Assembly: GCA_040902725.1 (NCBI GenBank)
Contig: JBBDWU010000027.1
Coordinates: forward strand, 1-31,025
Direction of reading: 5' to 3'
Origin: JACVRU01 sp040902725
GTDB lineage: Bacteria > Actinomycetota > Thermoleophilia > Gaiellales > Gaiellaceae
DNA: 31,025 bases
Shown: piece by piece, positions 14,100 through 21,810 of the stretch
Position numbering within the stretch: position 1 is the stretch's first letter
Layout: every line of letters starts with the position of its first letter
The notes under the pieces: generated by a model
What the model saw: only the letters and a program-made list of their open reading frames with translations
Databases searched by the model: none
Told to the model about the DNA's origin: nothing
Made by a program: the position numbers and the translations under genes

Positions 14100-15863
14100 T
14101 CAGACGGTGACGCGGGCGAGCTCTTCGACCGAGGTCAGCCCGGCCGCGACCTTCGCGAGTCCGTCGTCCCAGAGCGTCCGCATCCCGTGGCCGATCGCGG
14201 CGCGCTCCAGCTCCTCGCGGCTCGCCTTGGCCGACGCCAGCGCCTGGAGCTCCTCCGTCATCACGAGCAGCTGGAAGATGCCGATCCGTCCCCGGTAGCC
14301 GGTCTGGTTGCAGCGCGGGCAGCCGCGCCTCCGGTAAAAGGCCATGCCGTCGGAGGCCGCGGCCACGTCGGGCGACACGCGCGCCGCGAGCAGCTCGTCG
14401 ACAGTCGGCGAGTACAGCTCGCAGCAGTGCGTGCAGAGCCGCCGCGCCAGCCGCTGCGCGAGGACGCCGGTGACGGCGGCGCCGGTCAGGAAGGGCTCCA
14501 CGCCCATCTCCGTCAACCGCGTCAGCGCCCCCGGCGCGTCGTTCGTGTGCAGGGTGGTGAGGACGAAGTGCCCGGTCAGAGCCGCCTCGACCGCCATCTT
14601 CGCCGTCTCGCCGTCGCGGACCTCGCCGACCATGACCACGTCGGGGTCGGCGCGGAGGATCGACCGCAGCGCCGACGCGAACGTCAGCCCGGCGCGCAGG
14701 TTGATCTGGATCTGGTTGACGCCGGCGAGCCGGTACTCGACGGGGTCCTCGACGGTGATGATGTTCACCTCGGGCCGGTTGAGCTCGCTGAGGCAGGCGA
14801 CCAGCGTCGTCGACTTCCCCGAGCCGGTGGGACCGGTCACGAGCAGCGCTCCCGTCGGGCGCTTCACCAGCACCTCGATCTGGGCCTTCATCTCGTCCGA
14901 GAGGCCCAGCTCCACGAGCGTCGGCGGGCGGTGCGACTTGTCGAGGAGCCGCATCACGACCTTCTCCCCGTCGACCGTGGGCAGCGTGGCGACGCGCACG
15001 TCGAGCAGCCGCCCGGCCGCCTTCGCGTCGAGCGAGATGCGCCCGTCCTGCGGCCTGCGCCGCTCGGCGATGTCGAGCTTCGCGAGCACCTTCAGCCTCG
15101 TCGTCACGCCGGCGAGCATCCGCTTCGGGATCCGCTGCATCTCCTGGAGCACGCCGTCCACGCGGAAGCGCACGACGAGCGAGTCCTCCTGGGGCTCGAA
15201 GTGGACGTCGGAGGCGCCGTCCTCGGCGGCCTGGTGGATGATCGAGTTGACGAGCCGCACGAGCGGGGCGTCGCTGACGCCGTCGTCCGCCTCGAGGTCG
15301 ACGACCTCCGCCACCCCCTCGAGCTGAAGCTCCTCCTCGACGGCCGCGCGGGCGCCGTCGGTCTCCGACGCGCGGACGAGGCGGCGGATCTCGGCGAGCA
15401 CCTCGTCGCGCGAGGCCACGCCGATCTCGAGCGCGTGGGGCGTCGCGAACCGCAGCTCGTCGATCGCCTGGACGTTGCCGGGATCGGCGACGGCGACTCG
15501 GAGCGTCTCGCCCTCGCGGGCGTAGGGGACGGCCACGGCGCGCTCGAGCACTTGTACGGGGATCAGCGCAGCCGCCTCGGAGTCGACGCCGGTCGCGCCG
15601 AGGTCGACGAGCGGCAGCTGGTGGCGGTCGGCGAGGATCCGCGCAACCCCCGCCGCGGAGGCGACGCCCTCCTCGACGAGCGCCTGCGCGACGGTGAGGC
15701 CCTGATTCGTGCGCCCGCGGACGAGCGCCAGGCGGTCGGCGGGGACCAGCCCCGTCGCCTGAATCAGGTCGAGGACGAGCTGCGCGGAGACGTCGACCTC
15801 GTGGGGCCGTAGCGGCGCGGCCGCGGGGGCGGCGCGCAATGTGGGGGGGCGTTCGCGAGCCAT
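14100..15863 (-). CDS. pilB: Type IV pilus extension ATPase PilB
   Basis: A 587-residue GspE/PilB ATPase that drives pilus polymerisation. An N-terminal MshEN/T2SSE_N-type domain (about 25-165: LVPADRLALVRGRTNQGLTVAQALVEEG) precedes the core. Walker A GPTGSGKST is at 344-352, with Asp box TVEDPVEYRL, Walker B DVVMVGEVRDGET and His box TGHFVLTTLHT. A zinc-binding Cys4 module, CTHC and CPRC before NQTGYRGRIGIFQLL, marks PilB rather than PilT. The ATG at 15863 follows its own sigma-28-type promoter. The gene is monocistronic and convergent with the kinase-like gene. Confidence 0.95.
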   Translation of the reverse strand: MARERPPTLRAAPAAAPLRPHEVDVSAQLVLDLIQATGLVPADRLALVRGRTNQGLTVAQALVEEGVASAAGVARILADRHQLPLVDLGATGVDSEAAALIPVQVLERAVAVPYAREGETLRVAVADPGNVQAIDELRFATPHALEIGVASRDEVLAEIRRLVRASETDGARAAVEEELQLEGVAEVVDLEADDGVSDAPLVRLVNSIIHQAAEDGASDVHFEPQEDSLVVRFRVDGVLQEMQRIPKRMLAGVTTRLKVLAKLDIAERRRPQDGRISLDAKAAGRLLDVRVATLPTVDGEKVVMRLLDKSHRPPTLVELGLSDEMKAQIEVLVKRPTGALLVTGPTGSGKSTTLVACLSELNRPEVNIITVEDPVEYRLAGVNQIQINLRAGLTFASALRSILRADPDVVMVGEVRDGETAKMAVEAALTGHFVLTTLHTNDAPGALTRLTEMGVEPFLTGAAVTGVLAQRLARRLCTHCCELYSPTVDELLAARVSPDVAAASDGMAFYRRRGCPRCNQTGYRGRIGIFQLLVMTEELQALASAKASREELERAAIGHGMRTLWDDGLAKVAAGLTSVEELARVTV

Positions 15864-15881
15864 CGGGATCCCTCGAACGAG

Positions 15882-15909
15882 GTATCGGCAGCGGGCGGCC
15901 CCCGCTTGA
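15882..15909 (-). promoter_or_regulatory. Sigma-28-type promoter of pilB
   Basis: On the minus strand TCAA (15909-15906), 16 nt, GCCGATAC (15889-15882). It is 18 nt upstream of the pilB ATG and lies in the only gap between pilD and pilB. Confidence 0.78.
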
Positions 15910-15956
15910 TGCTCAGAACGGATGCGATCGACTTCCCGCGGGCCGCAAGCGGCGCC

Positions 15957-16685
15957 TTAGAACAGGTCTAGATAGGCGTCCAGCAGCCGCTCGCCCCAGA
16001 AGAGCCCGACCACGCCGCCGAGCGCGAGGAAGGGCGCGAGCGGGATCGCCGTCTTGCGCCCGGCGGCTCCTTGCCGGGCGAGCACGACGAGGCTGGGGAC
16101 GAGCGCGGCCACGAGGCCGACCATCACGGCAACGGCGGCGGAGCGTCCGAGCATCGCCCCGATCAGGAGCGCGAGCTTGACGTCGCCCATCCCCATCCCG
16201 GCCGGATACGCGAGCGCGGCCAGGAGGAAGAAGCCGGCGGCGCCGAGCGCGCCGAGGGCCCACTCCGGGCCCGGGTGGAGCACGGTCTGGGCCGCGAGGA
16301 CGGCGGCGGCGGCCGGCAGGACGATCCGGTTGGGGACGATCCGGTGCTCGAGGTCGGCGACGGAGACAGCGACGAGCGCCGCGCAGAAGGCCGCCGCGAC
16401 GAGCGTGTCGGCGGTCGCGCCGAACGCGAGCACGCAGCCCACGACGAGCGCGGCCGTCGCAAGCTCGACCGCGGGGTAGCGCCAGGAGATGGCCGCGCCG
16501 CAACTGCGGCAGCGGCCGCGGAGCACCATGAACGAGAGCAGCGGCACGTTGTCGTACCAGGCGATGCCCTTCCCGCACGCGGGGCAGGCCGAGCGGCCGC
16601 GCGGAAACCGCGCCGCGACCACGTTCAGGAAGCTCCCGAGCGCCAGCGCGGGCGCGAAGGCGGCGGCTGCGAGCGCCACGCTCAT
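15957..16685 (-). CDS. pilD: Prepilin peptidase / N-methyltransferase PilD
   Basis: A 242-residue polytopic A24 aspartic peptidase that cleaves prepilin leaders and N-methylates the new Phe. The zinc-binding cytoplasmic loop has two CxxC pairs (CPACGKGIAWYDNVPLLSF and CRSCGAAISWRYP). The catalytic aspartates are in SVADLEHRIVPN and in the GMGMGDVKL (GxGD) motif. At least six hydrophobic helices follow. It processes the five or so class III leaders in this locus. The ATG overlaps the previous stop (ATGA), so it is the last gene of the PASTA-pilW-pilX-pilD unit. Confidence 0.95.
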   Translation of the reverse strand: MSVALAAAAFAPALALGSFLNVVAARFPRGRSACPACGKGIAWYDNVPLLSFMVLRGRCRSCGAAISWRYPAVELATAALVVGCVLAFGATADTLVAAAFCAALVAVSVADLEHRIVPNRIVLPAAAAVLAAQTVLHPGPEWALGALGAAGFFLLAALAYPAGMGMGDVKLALLIGAMLGRSAAVAVMVGLVAALVPSLVVLARQGAAGRKTAIPLAPFLALGGVVGLFWGERLLDAYLDLF

Positions 16686-18235
16686 CCCCGCGAGCTCGTG
16701 TAGACGGGCTTCTGCGGGGTGGCGTGCGTGTTCGGGTTGCCGGGCGCGCCCAGCGGCACGAGGTCCATGGGCGGCAGCGGCTTGATCTGCGCCGAGTTGT
16801 GCACCTTGACCGTCCTCGCGATCATCGGGCCCGCGGCGGACGAGGAGTTACCGAGGTCGATCTCGCCGTCGGCGAACAGGGCGCCCTGGAACTGGACCGA
16901 GCTGTCGAACTCGATGCTCTTGCCGTCACCCTTGCTGCTGGCCACGATCATCAGCATGTCCTCGTCCGGGTCCCAGGCGGCGAAGTCGCAGTTGCTGCCC
17001 GACCACGCGGCGCAGAGGCGCGTGTTGCCCTCCTTCAGCTTGAACTTGCCGGTCAGGTAGAGCGCCGCCTGGCCCTGGTACTTGATCAGCACGTTGTCGT
17101 CGACCTCGACCGTGCCGTCGATGTAGATGACGCCGCTCACGGCCAGCGTCTTGGTGGCTGCGTTCCAGGAGAGCTCCCCCACGATGGCGCCGCCGGCGTC
17201 CTTGCCGGTGCACGTGTAGCTCGAGGCCGGGGTCAGGTCGACGGTGCCGACGCTGCCGTTGGTGTTGAGGTTGAGCGTGGAGTCGTTGTCGAAGACCGGC
17301 GAGGACGAGGCGGGGTTGCAGGGATGCCTCGGCCCCGGGTTGGCGTGCTGGTACCAGCCCGCGAAGTCAGCGACGGGCGCGGTGGCGATCGTCGTGACCG
17401 ACTGCTGGAGCGTCTCGGCCCAGATGCGGTCGTCGGTGGGCGAAGCGGGGTTGCAGGCGTGCGCGGCCTTGTCGACGTCCTTCGTGCAGCCGCCGCCGAT
17501 CTCCGCCCGCGAGATCCAGTCGGCGGGAGCGGAGGAGTCGCCCACCTTCGACTTCGTCGCCTGCGTGCCCTGCTCCACCTCGAGCTTGCCGGCGACGACG
17601 AGCGTGACGGGATCGGCGTCGTTCGGCTGGTAGACCTTGGCGCTGTTGCGCAGGCAGAGGTTGCCCATCACGTAGAGCGGCGCGTCGACGTGCGCCGTGT
17701 TCTCGATCTTCATGTCGCACTTCTTGTCGTCGGACGTGCCCCAGGCGAGGATGAAGTTCCACGCCGTCGCGTTCAGCGGCTGCCCCGGGTTCGGGACGAC
17801 GCTCACCGTCGCCACGAGCTTGTGCTCGACCCCGGCGAGGCCGGGGCTCGGGTTCGCGACGATGCCCCACGAGGTGATCGTCCAGACGCCGCCGGCGCCG
17901 CTGGCCGCGAAGTCGCCGCGCCACCGGACGCTGCCGGTGTCGTAGACCTGCTCGAAGCAGTTGGGGCCGTCCGGACAGGGGGTGGCCGCCGGCTCGGTCA
18001 GCGTCGCGGAGGCGAGGGCGTTCGCGTCGTCGTGGCCGAGCACGCTGACCGCGACGTTGATTCCGGCCTCGGCGAGGTGGAGAGCCGCCTGCTCCGCGTC
18101 GCTGCGCTCGGCGTGGCGCCCGTTCGCCGACGTGTAGGCGATTGTGCTCGCGGTCGTGACCGACAGCGCGAGCATGACCCCGAGCGCCATCACGAGCGTG
18201 GCGCCGCGTTCCTCCCGGATCAGACGGCTCAGCAT
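16682..18235 (-). CDS. PilX-like pilus-associated protein with large exported domain
   Basis: A 517-residue protein. The N-terminus (MLSRLIREERGATLVMALGVMLALSVTTAS) is a PilX_N-type leader and helix without a Glu at +5, followed by the conserved helix ERSDAEQAALHLAEAGIN. The rest is a large extracellular beta-rich domain with repeated strand-turn motifs (VIYIDGTVEVDDNVLIKYQGQAALYL, ALFADGEIDLGNSS), suggesting a beta-helix-like or adhesin domain, with several cysteines. It may sit at the pilus tip. Start ATG at 18235 overlaps the upstream gene end by 7 nt. Base composition is less GC-rich in its middle, as expected for a surface domain. Confidence 0.8.
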   Translation of the reverse strand: MLSRLIREERGATLVMALGVMLALSVTTASTIAYTSANGRHAERSDAEQAALHLAEAGINVAVSVLGHDDANALASATLTEPAATPCPDGPNCFEQVYDTGSVRWRGDFAASGAGGVWTITSWGIVANPSPGLAGVEHKLVATVSVVPNPGQPLNATAWNFILAWGTSDDKKCDMKIENTAHVDAPLYVMGNLCLRNSAKVYQPNDADPVTLVVAGKLEVEQGTQATKSKVGDSSAPADWISRAEIGGGCTKDVDKAAHACNPASPTDDRIWAETLQQSVTTIATAPVADFAGWYQHANPGPRHPCNPASSSPVFDNDSTLNLNTNGSVGTVDLTPASSYTCTGKDAGGAIVGELSWNAATKTLAVSGVIYIDGTVEVDDNVLIKYQGQAALYLTGKFKLKEGNTRLCAAWSGSNCDFAAWDPDEDMLMIVASSKGDGKSIEFDSSVQFQGALFADGEIDLGNSSSAAGPMIARTVKVHNSAQIKPLPPMDLVPLGAPGNPNTHATPQKPVYTSSRG

Positions 18236-18780
18236 GGGGGCGCGACGGTCGAGGTCGCGCCGATGCGCGACGAGTTGCGGAGGACGACGACGTCGCAGAG
18301 CTCGTAGGGCGCGTCCATCCGCTGGAGCTGGACCGGCAGGTGGGCGCGGAGCTTGGCCAGGCTCGCGAGCGACTGCGGCTGGAGCGTGAAGACCGCGCCG
18401 GTCGTCAGCCAGTCCACGTAGAGGCGCCCCTGGGTCGCGCACGTGCCCGAGCCGGCGAGCCGGAAGAGCCGGTAGCGCGCCGGGCTGCCCCCGGAAGCGG
18501 TGCACCAGGTGACCGAGCCCTGGGCGACGCAGCCGGCCGGCACGGTCAGCGTCACCGACGTCGACGAGCCGGACGCCGCGCTCGCGCACACCACGTCGCG
18601 GCGGAGCCGGTCGAGCGCCGACCGCGCCTCGTTCTGCCCCTGGAAGCGCTGGCTCAGCTCGTTCTGCGCCCGCGTGCCGCTGACGAACAGGGTCGTGATC
18701 CCCCCGACCACGGTGGCAACGATGGCGACCGTGACCAGCGTCTCGATCAGCGTGAAGCCGCGTTCGTCAGCGAGCCGCAC
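18229..18780 (-). CDS. PilW-like minor prepilin
   Basis: A 183-residue prepilin with class III signal MRLADERG, then FTLIETLVTVAIVATVVGGI, Glu at +5. The globular region has four or more cysteines (VVCASA, AGCVAQ, TWCTAS, GTCATQ, ELCDVV, PPC) suited to disulfides outside the cell. GTG start, overlapping the end of the PASTA gene by 14 nt. The position before the PilX-like protein fits a PilW-type minor pilin of the tip complex. Confidence 0.82.
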   Translation of the reverse strand: MRLADERGFTLIETLVTVAIVATVVGGITTLFVSGTRAQNELSQRFQGQNEARSALDRLRRDVVCASAASGSSTSVTLTVPAGCVAQGSVTWCTASGGSPARYRLFRLAGSGTCATQGRLYVDWLTTGAVFTLQPQSLASLAKLRAHLPVQLQRMDAPYELCDVVVLRNSSRIGATSTVAPPC

Positions 18781-19171
18781 GGCCGGCCTCCTGGATCCCG
18801 GTGCCGCGCCGGAGCGAGTGGTCCTCGGGCTCGCCCTGCTGCGGATAGATCGGGTTGCGGGCGAGCCGGAGCGTCACCGTGGGCGCGCCGGTGTCGACGA
18901 GCCGCGTCCCCGGCGCTGGCGCCTGCGCCTCGACGAGGTTCACGGCGTAGCCGCGGACGCGGCCGCTGACCCGCCAGGCGAAGCCGGCGTCCTCGAGGGT
19001 TCCCTTGGCGAAGACGTAGGCCTGGCCGCGGACGTCGGGCACGACGAGCGACGGCGGGCCCGCGGGCAGCGCCGCGAGGCGGTCGCTGCGGCCGGCCCCA
19101 GGCCCCGTCGCGGCGAAGGTGACGGCGCCGCCGGTCAGCAGGCAGCCGACGGCGATGGCGAGGGCACGCAT
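18767..19171 (-). CDS. Secreted or anchored PASTA-domain protein
   Basis: A 134-residue protein. A signal-like N-terminus (MRALAIAVGCLLTGGAVTFAATG) is followed by one PASTA domain, about residues 44-105 (VVPDVRGQAYVFAKGTLEDAGF ... NLVEAQAPAPGTRLVDTGAPTVTLRLA). PASTA domains bind peptidoglycan fragments or dimerise in Ser/Thr kinases and PBPs. A stand-alone one heading a minor-pilin operon suggests a link between pilus assembly and the cell wall. VGC at position 8-10 is a poor lipobox. The ATG at 19171 lies 7 nt after a GCCGATAA -10, so the message is probably leaderless. Confidence 0.78.
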   Translation of the reverse strand: MRALAIAVGCLLTGGAVTFAATGPGAGRSDRLAALPAGPPSLVVPDVRGQAYVFAKGTLEDAGFAWRVSGRVRGYAVNLVEAQAPAPGTRLVDTGAPTVTLRLARNPIYPQQGEPEDHSLRRGTGIQEAGRAAR

Positions 19172-19178
19172 GGCTCTG

Positions 19179-19206
19179 TTATCGGCGCCTAACCGTGGAA
19201 GGTGAA
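19179..19206 (-). promoter_or_regulatory. Sigma-28-type promoter (weak -35) of the PASTA-pilW-pilX-pilD operon
   Basis: On the minus strand a perfect GCCGATAA -10 (19186-19179) with TTCA (19206-19203) 16 nt upstream, a poor match to TAAA. It overlaps the 3' end of the transglycosylase gene and lies 7 nt from the PASTA ATG. It is the weakest of the six at -35 but the best at -10. Confidence 0.6.
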
Positions 19207-20517
19207 GAACAACGTGTCGCCCGCTTGGGGGAGGACCGCGAAGACGAGCGGCGCGCGCTCCGCGTCCTGCCAGCGGAAGCCGAGGCCCGCGAAGGATCGG
19301 AACCACGCCTCGTCCTGCGGATAGCCGGCCGTGCCCACGAGCTGGAGGTGGAGGTGCGGGCCCGACGAGCGCGTCCCGGTCGAGCCGACCAGGCCGACCG
19401 GCGCGCCCGCGGCGAGCACGGCGCCGGTCTGGACGGCCGGGTCGAGGTAGGACAGGTGGCAGTACGTCCAGCCGCGGCCGTCGGCGGCCTGGAAGGTGGC
19501 GCCGATCCCGCAGCGGCCTTCAGGCTCGGCCCAGCCGCGCACGACCACGAGGTCGGTGTGCGCCCAGACCGGCGCGCCGGTGGGCGCGGCGATGTCGGCG
19601 GCGGCATAGTCGTGGTGGTCGTGGCCGACCGAGACGGTGGCCGGGCCGCCGCCGACCGGGAAGACGTAGCCGGCCGAGAACGACGGCGCCGCCAGCAGGC
19701 TCGAGATCGCCGGCGAGAAGGAGGCGGCGAGCGAGCTCTCCCGCGCGGCCGCGAGCTCCAGCTCCGCCGCCGCGAGCCGGGCGCGCAGCTCCGCCACCCT
19801 GACCCCGACCTGCACGGCCTGCCGGCGCAGCTCGAGCGCCCGTGACAGCAGGCGCGCCCGCCGTGCGCGCCCCAGCAGCCGCTCCTCCCGCGCCGTCAGC
19901 AGCAGCAGCTCCTCGTTCGTCTGCGCGACCTCCAGCTCGGCCTCCGCCGACCGCTGCCGCAGGCCGTCGAGGTCGAAGAGCAGGCCGCCGCCGCCCCCGG
20001 CGATCACGTCCGCCAGCGAGAGCACGTCCCGCACGTACCAGTCGGCGTGGTTGTAGGCGAAGACCGCGCGCTCGAGGTCGGCGCCGCCGCCTGCGGCGGC
20101 GAGGTAGCGCGCCGCGGCGAAGACCGCGTCCTCGGGGTCCCAGGGGTCGGCGAGGCCGTCGCCGGAGGCGTCGAGCCCCCAGCGCAGCCAGGTCTCGGGC
20201 ATGAACTGCATCCAGCCGACCGCGCCCGCTGAGCTCGGGCCCATGTTGCGGCCCAGGTTCGACTCGATCTTGTTGATCGCCGCCAGCACCTGCCAGGGGA
20301 TGCCGTAGGCGGCGCCGGCGCTCTCCCAGAGCGCCTGCAGCTCGCCAACCCCGAGCTGCCGCCAGCCGTTGGCGTGCTCGGTCCACGCAGGCGGCAGCAC
20401 GAGCGAGCCCGGGAAGTTCGGCGTCTCGGCGTCGCTCCTGACGATGGCGAACGTGGCCGCGCGCGCGGAGCCGGCCGCGACGAGCACGACCGCTGCGATG
20501 AGGGCGAGGCGCTTCAT
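19189..20517 (-). CDS. Lytic transglycosylase / M23 endopeptidase fusion
   Basis: A 442-residue exported murein hydrolase with two catalytic domains. A signal peptide (MKRLALIAAVVLVAAGSARA) precedes an SLT-type transglycosylase domain with the catalytic Glu85 in INKIESNLG and the GAVGWMQFMPETW motif. An Ala/Leu/Arg-rich coiled coil follows (about 185-262), then an M23 LytM-type domain: H302 and D308 (HDYAAADIAAP), H354 (TYCHLS), H388 and H390 (GPHLHLQ), with all zinc ligands apparently present. It would cut both glycan strands and peptide bridges. Its ATG overlaps the pilT2 stop (ATGA), tying wall remodelling to pilus function. Confidence 0.9.
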   Translation of the reverse strand: MKRLALIAAVVLVAAGSARAATFAIVRSDAETPNFPGSLVLPPAWTEHANGWRQLGVGELQALWESAGAAYGIPWQVLAAINKIESNLGRNMGPSSAGAVGWMQFMPETWLRWGLDASGDGLADPWDPEDAVFAAARYLAAAGGGADLERAVFAYNHADWYVRDVLSLADVIAGGGGGLLFDLDGLRQRSAEAELEVAQTNEELLLLTAREERLLGRARRARLLSRALELRRQAVQVGVRVAELRARLAAAELELAAARESSLAASFSPAISSLLAAPSFSAGYVFPVGGGPATVSVGHDHHDYAAADIAAPTGAPVWAHTDLVVVRGWAEPEGRCGIGATFQAADGRGWTYCHLSYLDPAVQTGAVLAAGAPVGLVGSTGTRSSGPHLHLQLVGTAGYPQDEAWFRSFAGLGFRWQDAERAPLVFAVLPQAGDTLFFTFHG

Positions 20518-21653
20518 GCCAGTCGCAGCCCGCCGAGCTCGGGCTCGGGCACCGGCTGCGGCCGTTCGACGGCGACTCCCGCGGCGCGCTCGGCCTGCTC
20601 GAGCGCGACCAGGAAGTCGTGCCGGTTGCCCGCGGCGTCGGCGGCGACCTCGCGCTCGACGCTCCCCGCGAGCACGAGGTCGAGCAGCGCTTGCGTGAAC
20701 GTCTGCATCTGGAAGAACTCGCCCTCCGCGATCGCGTCGGGAATCTCGTCCGCGCGGTTCTCGCGGATCAGCTCGGCGATACGCGCGTTGCCGACCATCA
20801 CCTCGACGGCGGCGACGCGCCCCCCGTCCGCGCGCGGCAGCAGCCGCTGGCTGACGACGCCGCGCAGGACGCCCGCGGCGATCGAGCGGATCTGCTGCTG
20901 CTTCGCCGCCGGAAAGAACTCGATCAGCCGGCCGATCGTCTCGGCGGCGTCGACGGTGTGCATGGTCGAGAGGACGAGATGGCCCGACTCGGCCGCCTGG
21001 AGCGCGGTCTGCGCAGTCTCCGCGTCGCGGAGCTCGCCGATCAGGATCACGTCCGGGTCCTGCCGCAGCGCGCGCCGGAGCGCCTGGGCGAAGTCGGTGG
21101 TGTCGAGCCCGACCTCGCGCTGGTTGACGATACAGCCGGCGTCCTCGTGGAGGATCTCGATCGGGTCCTCGATCGTGACGATGTGCTGGCTGCGCTCGCG
21201 GTTGACGTGGCCGACGATCGCTGCCAGCGTCGTCGTCTTCCCCGAGCCGGTGGCGCCGGTGACGAGGACGAGGCCGCGGTGCTCCTCCGCGAGCCGGCGG
21301 ACGCCCGGCGGCAGGTCGAGGTCGGCGAAGGTGGGCACGCCGGCCGGGATGACCCGGAGCGCGAGCGAGGTCGAGCCGCGCTGGCGGAAGGCGTTGACGC
21401 GGAAGCGCGGCAGGCCGTCGGCGCTGTAGGCGACGTCGAGGTCGCCGGTCTCGTCGAAGGCCTGGAGCTTGGCGGGGACGGCGGCACAGACTTCCGCCAA
21501 GGCGGCGCGCAGATCGTGCTCGCCGAGCGGCTCGAGGCCGTCGAGCGGCCCGATCGCGCCGTCGCGGCGCACCATCGGCGGCCGCCCCACCTTGAGGTGG
21601 ACGTCGCTCGCGCCGGCCTGGACGGCCTGTTCCAGCAGTCGGTTGAGGTCCAT
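20514..21653 (-). CDS. PilT-like pilus ATPase (copy 2)
   Basis: A 379-residue PilT/PilU-type ATPase: N-terminal domain (MDLNRLLEQAVQAGASDVHLKVG), Walker A GATGSGKTT (133-141), Asp box TIEDPIEILH, Walker B DVILIGELRDAET, His box SGHLVLSTMHT and C-terminal helices. It differs clearly from copy 1 (for instance GATGSGKT against GPTGSGKS), so it is a diverged paralogue, perhaps a PilU-like retraction helper. It is the first gene of a two-gene unit with the murein hydrolase, under its own sigma-28-type promoter. Confidence 0.9.
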   Translation of the reverse strand: MDLNRLLEQAVQAGASDVHLKVGRPPMVRRDGAIGPLDGLEPLGEHDLRAALAEVCAAVPAKLQAFDETGDLDVAYSADGLPRFRVNAFRQRGSTSLALRVIPAGVPTFADLDLPPGVRRLAEEHRGLVLVTGATGSGKTTTLAAIVGHVNRERSQHIVTIEDPIEILHEDAGCIVNQREVGLDTTDFAQALRRALRQDPDVILIGELRDAETAQTALQAAESGHLVLSTMHTVDAAETIGRLIEFFPAAKQQQIRSIAAGVLRGVVSQRLLPRADGGRVAAVEVMVGNARIAELIRENRADEIPDAIAEGEFFQMQTFTQALLDLVLAGSVEREVAADAAGNRHDFLVALEQAERAAGVAVERPQPVPEPELGGLRLA

Positions 21654-21665
21654 GGGCCCAACCGA

Positions 21666-21693
21666 TCATCGGCGGGGCGGTCAGGCCGCTTTA
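21666..21693 (-). promoter_or_regulatory. Sigma-28-type promoter of pilT2
   Basis: On the minus strand TAAA (21693-21690), 16 nt, GCCGATGA (21673-21666), 12 nt upstream of the pilT2 ATG. It matches the major-pilin promoter at all eight -10 bases and all four -35 bases. Confidence 0.8.
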
Positions 21694-21718
21694 GCGGGCG
21701 GCTAGAATGGCCGCCCCC

Positions 21719-21800
21719 GGGGGTGTTCCCGAGTGGCCAAAGGGGACGGGCTGTAAACCCGTTGGCTCAGCCTTCAGAGGTTCGAATCCTCTCGCCCCCA
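21719..21800 (+). tRNA. tRNA-Tyr (GTA)
   Basis: Class II tRNA with acceptor GGGGGTG pairing with CGCCCCC (one U-G), anticodon loop containing CTGTAAA with anticodon GTA, a long variable arm, T-arm GAGG/TTCGAAT/CCTC and discriminator A. CCA is not encoded. The long variable arm with GTA is diagnostic of bacterial tRNA-Tyr. Confidence 0.95.
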
Positions 21801-21810
21801 CTCCTCTTCG

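Noticed and set aside
14073..15812. A 579-codon plus-strand frame opposite pilB
   Set aside because: No recognisable family, and pilB with all ATPase motifs occupies the other strand.
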